Shown here piece by piece: positions 1 through 4,958 of a DNA stretch of 8,892 nt. The notes under the pieces were generated by a model, which did not search any database, was not told the DNA's origin, and saw nothing but the letters and a program-made list of their open reading frames with translations. A program made the position numbers and the translations under genes. This stretch comes from an uncultured bacterium (lineage in GTDB: Bacteria > Actinomycetota > Coriobacteriia > Coriobacteriales > Coriobacteriaceae): positions 1 through 8,892 of the forward strand of contig CAJMSL010000079.1 of NCBI GenBank assembly GCA_905216045.1. The letters run 5' to 3'. How positions within the stretch are numbered: the stretch's first letter is position 1; every line of letters starts with the position of its first letter.

Positions 1-69
1 AGAACTACTATCGGGGAATGTTGCAATAAGAATATTTTTTGAAGTTAACAATATAGAAACTATTGTGAG
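1..69. other. Left edge; possible 3' end of an upstream gene
   Basis: No gene can be assigned here. In frame 3 a short open stretch would end ...NYYRGMLQ at TAA 25-27, which could be the tail of an upstream + strand gene served by the terminator at 70-102, but seven or eight residues are too few to recognise. The rest is AT-rich and holds a 6-bp A/T-rich inverted repeat (48-53 with 61-66) just before the terminator stem. Confidence 0.25.
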
Positions 70-102
70 AAGTGCGACGATGGGATATCGGCGCACTTTT
101 TT
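70..102 (+). terminator. Rho-independent terminator
   Basis: AAGTGCG (70-76) pairs with CGCACTT (92-98). After one A/G mismatch, CGAT (78-81) pairs with ATCG (87-90), closing a 5-nt GGGAT loop. A run of six T (97-102) follows directly. This is the classic intrinsic terminator layout for + strand transcription. It probably ends the transcript entering from the left and so marks the start of a new transcription unit for the rnj operon. Confidence 0.85.
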
Positions 103-303
103 ATATTATATGTCCGCTTCCTTCGTACGATATTAGTATATAATCGTTCTATTTTTATATTTGTGATAGTCTCTTCTCGCTATTTTTGCTATAAGTTGGC
201 GCAAGATGGAAAGGAGGTTGTCTTAGTTAAATCGGCTGTTTTATTGGATATACCTCGGGAATAATTCATAAGTTTGTTTTTCGTATTAAAGGAAGTCTGT
301 TAT
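103..303 (+). promoter_or_regulatory. AT-rich promoter zone for the rnj operon
   Basis: This stretch lies between the terminator and the leader ORF and is much richer in A/T than the genes. Three candidate promoters are visible, none with two strong boxes. A perfect TATAAT lies at 139-144 with no good -35. An extended -10 (TGC then TATAAG, 187-195) also lacks a good -35. TTGGAT (244-249), 17 bp from CATAAG (267-272), would start transcripts near 279, just ahead of the Shine-Dalgarno at 288-295. I cannot choose between them from sequence. Confidence 0.45.
206..226 (+). other. Possible six-codon minigene MERRLS
   Basis: ATG at 206 opens a 6-residue ORF (MERRLS, stop TAG 224-226) with tandem AGG AGG arginine codons. 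The same bases form the best anti-16S complement of the leader (GAAAGGAGG, 209-217), yet no sensible start codon follows at the right distance. It could be an orphan Shine-Dalgarno or ribosome standby site, a leader minigene, or chance. No Shine-Dalgarno precedes the ATG. It would lie very near the 5' end of a transcript driven by the -10 at 190-195. Confidence 0.2.
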
Positions 304-402
304 ATGTATAAAAAATATCTTACTTTTCTCTTCTGTTTCTTCTCTTTTTCTCCATACTTCCCCCCCCCCCCCCCCCCTTTGGCCCCCAGACCGGTGGGAT
401 AG
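304..402 (+). CDS. Candidate 32-aa leader peptide with polyproline
   Basis: ATG 304 is preceded by AAAGGAAG (288-295) at an 8-nt spacing, as good a translation start as any in the window. The predicted peptide starts MYKKYLTFLFCFF, is basic then strongly hydrophobic/aromatic, and passes into PYF followed by six prolines read from the C tract (360-377), ending LAPRPVG at TAG 400-402. Consecutive prolines are a known ribosome-stalling sequence relieved by EF-P, so a leader-peptide role upstream of rnj is conceivable. Changing the tract by one C moves the stop: one fewer gives a 39-aa product ending at TGA 422-424, and one more gives a 61-aa product ending at TGA 486-488. None of the three fuses to rnj. 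I recognise no family. It may be a chance ORF. Confidence 0.4.
   Translation: MYKKYLTFLFCFFSFSPYFPPPPPPLAPRPVG
360..377. repeat. Homopolymeric C tract (18 C)
   Basis: Eighteen uninterrupted C lie at the end of a roughly 60-nt pyrimidine-rich stretch (about 319-380), with five more C at 383-387. Tracts of this length are prone to replication slippage and are a known basis of phase variation in other bacteria. The opposite strand, which is the template strand for rnj, is a run of G that could form G-quadruplex. The exact length is also the kind of value sequencing gets wrong. Confidence 0.9.
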
Positions 403-420
403 ACCGGTTCAGATGGGGCT
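381..420 (+). promoter_or_regulatory. Two-tier hairpin over the leader-ORF stop
   Basis: The palindrome ACCGGT occurs twice (390-395 and 403-408), and the copies pair across a 7-nt loop (396-402) holding the TAG stop of the leader ORF. An outer helix pairs GCCCC (382-386) with GGGGC (415-419) around a small asymmetric internal loop. Ribosomes translating the leader ORF would melt it, while ribosomes stalled in the polyproline stretch would sit just upstream. That coupling is inference. A T-run long enough for a normal terminator is absent. Confidence 0.5.
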
Positions 421-421
421 T

Positions 422-494
422 TGATGCATGGGTGGTCTGTTGTTGTGCAAATGGGTATCATATTTTGGTTATTGCATCGACTCCGTGATGCATG
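422..494. repeat. Direct repeat TGATGCATG, two copies
   Basis: The 9-mer TGATGCATG occurs at 422-430 and 486-494, and each copy contains the palindrome ATGCAT. The downstream copy also takes part in a small hairpin (TGCATC 473-478 with GATGCA 487-492). The 64-bp spacing, about six helical turns, would suit a DNA-binding protein, but two short copies may be chance. Confidence 0.3.
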
Positions 495-505
495 TTTGTA
501 CGTTC

Positions 506-538
506 CCGACGGTCGGTTTGCCAGAAGCGCCCCGTCGG
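506..538 (+). promoter_or_regulatory. GC-rich hairpin in the rnj 5' leader
   Basis: CCGACGG (506-512) is fully complementary to CCGTCGG (532-538) across a 19-nt loop, and it ends 42 nt before the rnj start. Stable hairpins in the leaders of major RNases, such as the E. coli rne leader, mediate feedback control. A similar role here is only a hypothesis. Confidence 0.45.
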
Positions 539-580
539 TTGTTCCAGACCCGTTTCGAAGAAAGGAAACCACACTCACCT

Positions 581-2251
581 ATGGCAGCTAAAAAATCATC
601 TCCCTTGAAGATCATTCCGCTCGGCGGCCTTGACGGTATCGGCAAGAACATGACGGTCTTCGAGTGCGGCGACGACATGGTGCTCGTCGACGCTGGCCTC
701 ATGTTCCCTGACGATTCTCAGCCCGGTATCGACCTGGTGCTTCCCGACTACACGTATGTTCTGGAGAACGAGGAGAAACTCCGCGGTATCGTCGTCACCC
801 ACGGACACGAGGATCACACCGGCTCGCTTCCGTACCTGCTGCAGGACCTCAACAATAAGGTGCCCATCTTCTCGAGCAAGCTCACGCTCGGCTTTATCGA
901 GGGCAAGCTCTCCGAGTTCCGCATCCGCGCGCCCAAGTTCCGTGAGGTCAAGGGCGGCAGCCACGTCAATCTGGGTGGCATCTCGCTCGACTTCTTCTCG
1001 ATGACGCACTCCATTCCCGGCGCTCTGGGCGTGTTCATTCGCACCAACCAAGGCACCGTTATGCACACCGGCGACTTTAAGCTCGATCAGACGCCCATCG
1101 ATGGTGTCACGCCTGACTATGCCGCCATCAGCCGCTTTGCCAAACAGGGTATCGACCTGCTGCTGTCCGATTCCACCAACGCCACGGTTCCGGGCTTTAC
1201 CAAGTCCGAGGCCGAGGTCGGTCCCAGCTTGCTGCATGCCATCAAGAATGCTCCGGGCCGCGTGTTCGTCGCGTCGTTCTCGAGCCATATTCATCGTCTG
1301 CAGCAGATCTGCGACGCTGCCCGCAAGTGCGGTCGCAAGGTCGTCGTGACCGGCCGCTCCATGCTCACCAACACCCGCGTGGCGCGTGAGCTGGGCTACC
1401 TCAACATCGACGACGCCGATATTATCGATGCCTTCGATATCGATAACCTGCCCGATGACAAAATTGTCGTCATGTGCACCGGCTCTCAAGGCGAGCCGCT
1501 GTCGGCCCACTCCCGCATGGCCAACGGCGAGCACAAGACGCTCTCCATCCACGAGGGCGATACCGTCATTCTCTCGGCAACTCCCGTTCCTGGCAACGAG
1601 AAGGCCGTGCAGCAGGTCGTCAACAGCCTGGCCAAGCTTGGCTGCGACGTGTGGGATAAGAATCGCGCACTCGTCCACGTCTCGGGTCACGGCAGCCAGG
1701 AGGAGCTCAAGCTCCTGATGGCCATGGCCAAGCCCACGTACTTTATGCCGGTTCACGGTGAGGCCGTGCATCTGCGCGCCCATGCCCAGCTGGCCCGCAA
1801 GATGGGCATCAAGGACGATCATATCTATATCCTCGATAACGGCGACACGCTCGAGATGCGCGGCGGTATCGTCAAGCGCGGTACGCCCGTCGAGTCCGGC
1901 GTCGTCTACGTCGACGGCCTGCGTATCGGCGATACCGACCCCATCGTCCTGCGCGATCGTCAGAAGCTCGCCAACGACGGTATGGTTACCGCTGTTGCCA
2001 TCGTCTCGCTCAAGCACAAGAAGATCGAGGCCATCGAGTTCTCGGGCCGCGGCGTCTCGTTTGCCATCGACGACCAGTTCTCCGAGGATGCCTCCGCGTC
2101 CATTATGAAGACGATCGAGAAGGGCAAGTTCAGCTTTACGAGCAGCGGTTCCGATGCCATTCGCAAGGCCGTGCGCGATTCGCTCTCTAACTTTATCTGG
2201 AGCCGTACGCGCACCCGTCCGATGATCATCCCGGTCGTCATGGAGGTTTAG
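581..2251 (+). CDS. rnj: Ribonuclease J
   Basis: This is a metallo-beta-lactamase/beta-CASP RNase, with 5'-to-3' exonuclease and endonuclease activity in mRNA turnover and rRNA processing in the cytoplasm. At 556 aa it has the normal family length. The zinc-binding motif HGHEDHTG is at residues 74-81, with further ligands expected at H143/H162-D165 (THS and MHTGDF). The beta-CASP part carries ASFSSHIHRLQQ (231-242), VTGRSM (256-261), CTGSQGEP (299-306), HVSGHGSQEE (366-375) and PVHGE (390-394). The C-terminal domain, from about 440, is present. I chose ATG 581 because the conserved fold starts at once (KIIPLGGLDGIGKNM) and AAAGGA lies upstream (561-566, a long spacing of 14). The frame stays open back to 428, but that extension is unlike RNase J. 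The gene ends 1 nt before the ftsK start, so the two are probably translationally coupled. Confidence 0.95.
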   Translation: MAAKKSSPLKIIPLGGLDGIGKNMTVFECGDDMVLVDAGLMFPDDSQPGIDLVLPDYTYVLENEEKLRGIVVTHGHEDHTGSLPYLLQDLNNKVPIFSSKLTLGFIEGKLSEFRIRAPKFREVKGGSHVNLGGISLDFFSMTHSIPGALGVFIRTNQGTVMHTGDFKLDQTPIDGVTPDYAAISRFAKQGIDLLLSDSTNATVPGFTKSEAEVGPSLLHAIKNAPGRVFVASFSSHIHRLQQICDAARKCGRKVVVTGRSMLTNTRVARELGYLNIDDADIIDAFDIDNLPDDKIVVMCTGSQGEPLSAHSRMANGEHKTLSIHEGDTVILSATPVPGNEKAVQQVVNSLAKLGCDVWDKNRALVHVSGHGSQEELKLLMAMAKPTYFMPVHGEAVHLRAHAQLARKMGIKDDHIYILDNGDTLEMRGGIVKRGTPVESGVVYVDGLRIGDTDPIVLRDRQKLANDGMVTAVAIVSLKHKKIEAIEFSGRGVSFAIDDQFSEDASASIMKTIEKGKFSFTSSGSDAIRKAVRDSLSNFIWSRTRTRPMIIPVVMEV

Positions 2252-2255
2252 TTTG
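2242..2255 (+). promoter_or_regulatory. Ribosome binding site fixing the TTG start of ftsK
   Basis: GGAGG (2242-2246) lies inside the last codons of rnj, 6 nt before TTG 2253-2255. No ATG or GTG in the right frame offers comparable spacing, and the reading from TTG gives LARGSAQNAKG followed by the expected membrane domain. This supports a TTG start overlapping the end of rnj. Confidence 0.7.
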
Positions 2256-2702
2256 GCGCGTGGATCTGCACAAAACGCCAAAGGCAATAAGGCCAATAAC
2301 CAACCGGCATCTGCTAAGGGTGCCGGTTCCCATCTGCGTGCCAATAAGGGCCACGAGGCGGTCTTCGACGATTTTGAGCCCTTGGTCGAGCCCTCAGCAA
2401 ATCGCGATATCGCCGGCGTGGTCATCGCCGTTTTGGCGATTGCGTCCTTTATTGCCGTGATTTCGCCGGCGACTGCACCCGTTACAGCTGCGGTTGCCGG
2501 TTTCTACCACCTGGGCTTTGGTCTGGGTGCCTACGTGTTGCCGATTGTCATTTTGCTGTTTCGCCGTCGTTTCTATTCTTTCGCTGATGGTGCCGGGTAC
2601 GAGCGACTCGTGCGACCTTATGTTCACGCCGCAAAATCTGTCCGCCTCGGGTGGCTACATCGGTGCGTTTATTGCGAGTGCGCTGCAGAATGCCCTGGGT
2701 AA
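2253..2702 (+). CDS. FtsK fragment 1: N-terminus and first membrane segments
   Basis: As written this gives a 149-aa product. Residues 1-102 are genuine FtsK: a basic and polar cytosolic start, then hydrophobic segments around 52-72 and 88-102 (IAGVVIAVLAIASFIAVI and GAYVLPIVILL). From about residue 103 (FRRRFYSFADG...) the reading is out of frame and meaningless up to TAA 2700-2702. Nothing suggests this piece acts alone. Confidence 0.6.
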   Translation: MARGSAQNAKGNKANNQPASAKGAGSHLRANKGHEAVFDDFEPLVEPSANRDIAGVVIAVLAIASFIAVISPATAPVTAAVAGFYHLGFGLGAYVLPIVILLFRRRFYSFADGAGYERLVRPYVHAAKSVRLGWLHRCVYCECAAECPG

Positions 2703-4122
2703 GCCTATCGCGATGGTGGTCCTGTTGGGCCTTGTCGTCGTGGGCCTGGTCATCATCGGCTTTTCGGTTGGTGGCGTTTTGCGCTCTGCTCGCGACCGTG
2801 CGGCAGATTTTGCCGAGCGCCGTCGTGCCGATGTCAACTCCAGCCCGTGGGGTGACGACGAAGCCCTGTCGGTGCCCGGCGTTGCCCGTCCGCACCTGAG
2901 CATTCTTCGTCAAAAGGGCTCCGATGCTGCCGTGACCACGGTCATGGGCAACGATGTGGACCCGGTTTTGGATGATGACGACGAGGACGATGATCCGTTT
3001 GTCGACGTGTCCGATGCCGTGGAGGCCGAGCGGGCCAAGACAACGCTGTTGCCGCGCCGCCATGCCAAGAAGGGCAAGGCTGCGCCCAAACTCAATACGA
3101 GCGAGCCCGACCCGTCTTGGTCCGAGAGCGAGATTGAGCTCACCGAGGGCGATGACGAGGACGACGAGGCTCCGATTGAGACCGCAAAGACAACTTTGCT
3201 GCCGCGCCGCCATGCAAAGCGCGACCAGGTAACCGGTCAGCTTTCGATGGAAGACGACCCCGATAAGATCGACGAGTCCGAGCCGCCTTATGCCGTGAAT
3301 CCTGTCTCGGCAGCTCCGCAGATCCCCGATTTCCTGAAGCATCCCAAGGTTGCCGATGCGCCTGCCTCGAGTGCTGTCGAATCGGCCGCGGCTAGCGATG
3401 GGGGAGCAGACAATGCTTCCGCAGATAACGAGGGCGAAGAAGAGGACGGCCTCAAGCTTCCGCCGCTCGAAATCCTGCATGCCAACCCGCAGTCGGCGTC
3501 CTCCGCGTCTTCTGACAAGGAGCTGGAACAGACTGCCGAGTCGCTTCAGTCCACGTTGTTGGAGTTTGGTCGTAGTGCCCGCGTGGTCGGCTGGATCGCC
3601 GGCCCCACGGTGACGACCTTTAAGCTGCAACCTGGCGAGGGCGAGCGCGTGAGCAAGAGTTCGAGCCTCGAGGACGATATCGCGCTATCGCTCGCTGCCC
3701 AGTCGGTGCGTATCTTTGCCCCGATCCCCGGCACCTCGCTTGTGGGTATCGAGATCCCCAATCGCAAGCGCCAGAACGTCAACCTGGGCGACGTGCTTCC
3801 CTATGTGAAGGGCGGTCCGCTCGAGCTGGCCATCGGTCGAGATGCCGAGGGTACGCCGGTCGTCGCCGACCTTGCCAAGATGCCCCACCTGCTGATCGCC
3901 GGTACCACGGGTTCCGGTAAGTCGGTCATGATCAACTCCATCATCACGACTCTGCTCATGCGCGCTCTTCCCGAGGACGTTCGCCTGATCATGGTCGACC
4001 CCAAGCGCGTCGAGCTTGCGGGCTATAACGGTCTGCCGCATCTTTACGTGCCTGTAGTGACCGAGCCCAAGCAGGCCGCGAGCGCTCTGCAGTGGCGGTG
4101 TCCGAGATGGAGCGTCGCCTGA
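2560..4122 (+). CDS. FtsK fragment 2: membrane, acidic linker, Walker A
   Basis: The authentic FtsK frame resumes at TTC 2560 (FAVVSILSLMVPGTSDSC). The same frame is open from ATG 2494, but residues before 2560 are out-of-frame noise. It holds a hydrophobic segment near 2698-2770 (PIAMVVLLGLVVVGLVIIGF), an acidic linker from about 2880 to 3540 with a duplicated KTTLLPRRHAK motif, and the alpha/beta motor with Walker A. After QW at 4090-4095 it runs out of frame to a stop at 4120-4122. It lacks the rest of the ATPase core, so it should not work as a translocase. Confidence 0.6.
   Translation, partial: FAVVSILSLMVPGTSDSCDLMFTPQNLSASGGYIGAFIASALQNALGKPIAMVVLLGLVVVGLVIIGFSVGGVLRSARDRAADFAERRRADVNSSPWGDDEALSVPGVARPHLSILRQKGSDAAVTTVMGNDVDPVLDDDDEDDDPFVDVSDAVEAERAKTTLLPRRHAKKGKAAPKLNTSEPDPSWSESEIELTEGDDEDDEAPIETAKTTLLPRRHAKRDQVTGQLSMEDDPDKIDESEPPYAVNPVSAAPQIPDFLKHPKVADAPASSAVESAAASDGGADNASADNEGEEEDGLKLPPLEILHANPQSASSASSDKELEQTAESLQSTLLEFGRSARVVGWIAGPTVTTFKLQPGEGERVSKSSSLEDDIALSLAAQSVRIFAPIPGTSLVGIEIPNRKRQNVNLGDVLPYVKGGPLELAIGRDAEGTPVVADLAKMPHLLIAGTTGSGKSVMINSIITTLLMRALPEDVRLIMVDPKRVELAGYNGLPHLYVPVVTEPKQAASALQWRCPRWSVA
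3034..3219 (+). repeat. Duplicated acidic + AKTTLLPRRHAK motif in FtsK linker
   Basis: The 12-residue motif AKTTLLPRRHAK occurs at 3034-3069 and again at 3184-3219, exactly 150 nt apart. Each copy follows an acidic run (DDDDEDDDPFVD; EGDDEDDEAPIE). The codons differ between the copies (for example ACG CTG TTG versus ACT TTG CTG), so the protein sequence looks kept while the DNA drifted. This argues for a functional short linear motif rather than a fresh duplication. Confidence 0.7.
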
Positions 4123-4958
4123 AGGTCTTCGAGCGTCTCAACGTGCGTAAGATCTCGACCTACAACGAAAAGCAGGCCGCCGGCGAGTTTGAGCATTACG
4201 ATAACCCGCCGCAAAAGATGCCCTACCTGGTCATCATCATCGCCGAGCTCTCGGACCTGATGAAGGTCGCCGGTAAGGATGTCGAGGCCTCGATCGTGCG
4301 TATTGCTCAGCTGGGCCGTGCCGCCGGTATCCACCTTATCGTGGCCACGCAGCGCCCGAGCTCCAACGTGGTGACGGGCCTCATCAAGGCCAACATCACC
4401 AACCGCATCGCCTTTAACGTCGCCACGGGCATCGACTCGCGCGTCATCATCGACCAGATGGGTGCCGAAAAGCTCACCGGTTTGGGCGACATGCTGTTCT
4501 CTAAGGTCGACTGGGGCAAGCCCCGCCGTATCCAGGGCTGCTTTGTCTCGGATGATGAAATCAACGAGATCGTCGAGTTCGTCAAGTCGCAGAGCGAGCC
4601 CGACTACCACGAGGAGATCCTGTCTGCCGTGTCGCCCGCTTCCATGTCCATGGCGGGTGGCGGCGGCATTGTCCGTACCGGAGTCGCCGAGCCGCAAGAC
4701 GATGATCCGCTCATTTGGGAAGCCGCCCATATTGTGGTGGAATCGCAGCTTGGCTCCACATCTGGCCTGCAACGTCGTCTGAAGGTTGGCTATGCGCGTG
4801 CCGGGCGTATTATGGACATGCTGGAAGAAAAGGGTGTCGTCGGCCCGCCCGACGGTTCCAAGCCGCGCGAGGTCCTGTTGGACGAGGAGGGGCTTGCCGC
4901 GCTGGAATCTGTCGACGCCGAGATGGCACGTGAAGATCGTGAGTTTGGAGGATTCTGA
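4092..4958 (+). CDS. FtsK fragment 3: second half of motor and gamma domain
   Basis: This 288-aa reading opens at GTG 4092, whose initiation would be fortuitous; genuine FtsK sequence begins with AVSEMERR. It contains the Walker B region (MPYLVIIIAELSDLM), the highly conserved LGRAAGIHLIVATQRPSSNVVTG stretch split across 4311-4380, the GDMLF motif, and the DNA-reading winged helix (about 4705-4920). Its TGA shares the A of the rodZ-like ATG at 4958. Confidence 0.65.
   Translation: MAVSEMERRLKVFERLNVRKISTYNEKQAAGEFEHYDNPPQKMPYLVIIIAELSDLMKVAGKDVEASIVRIAQLGRAAGIHLIVATQRPSSNVVTGLIKANITNRIAFNVATGIDSRVIIDQMGAEKLTGLGDMLFSKVDWGKPRRIQGCFVSDDEINEIVEFVKSQSEPDYHEEILSAVSPASMSMAGGGGIVRTGVAEPQDDDPLIWEAAHIVVESQLGSTSGLQRRLKVGYARAGRIMDMLEEKGVVGPPDGSKPREVLLDEEGLAALESVDAEMAREDREFGGF

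Larger units (their letters stand above)
2253..4958 (+). pseudogene. ftsK: FtsK/SpoIIIE DNA translocase, frame broken twice
   Basis: FtsK is a septal membrane protein whose hexameric ATPase pumps double-stranded DNA to clear chromosomes from the closing septum. The whole protein can be traced, about 901 residues if repaired: membrane segments (about 54-130 and 150-175), a long acidic linker, then the motor with Walker A GTTGSGKS (nt 3901-3924), VDPKRVEL (from nt 3994), and the C-terminal winged-helix gamma domain that reads KOPS-type DNA signals (LQRRLKVGYARAGRIMDML ... GSKPREVL). The frame moves +1 at TTT 2559-2561 (expected CTG TTC GCC, one extra T) and back at 4094-4095 (expected TGG GCG GTG, one G missing). 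As written, translation from TTG stops at 2700-2702. The Walker B aspartate also reads as alanine. Either a real pseudogene or two homopolymer sequencing errors; the family call itself is very secure. Confidence 0.9.

Noticed and set aside
428..580. 51-residue N-terminal extension of RNase J from ATG 428
   Set aside because: The frame is open but the residues are cysteine/aromatic-rich noise unlike RNase J. ATG 428 lacks a ribosome binding site, and the conserved fold starts at ATG 581.
103..580. T-box or metabolite riboswitch in the leader
   Set aside because: I see no T-box core sequence and no recognisable riboswitch core; only simple hairpins are visible.
1..580. tRNA or rRNA gene in the left non-coding region
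   Set aside because: No TTCGA-type T-arm with a matching acceptor stem and no rRNA-like sequence was found.
596..2425. Long minus-strand ORF opposite rnj
   Set aside because: Shadow of the high-GC codon pattern of rnj; its low-complexity translation matches no recognisable fold.
2556..2566. Programmed +1 frameshift at TTT C in ftsK
   Set aside because: TTT followed by C is mildly shift-prone, but the second break (4090-4098) has no slippery heptamer, and two programmed shifts in one ftsK would be unprecedented to my knowledge.
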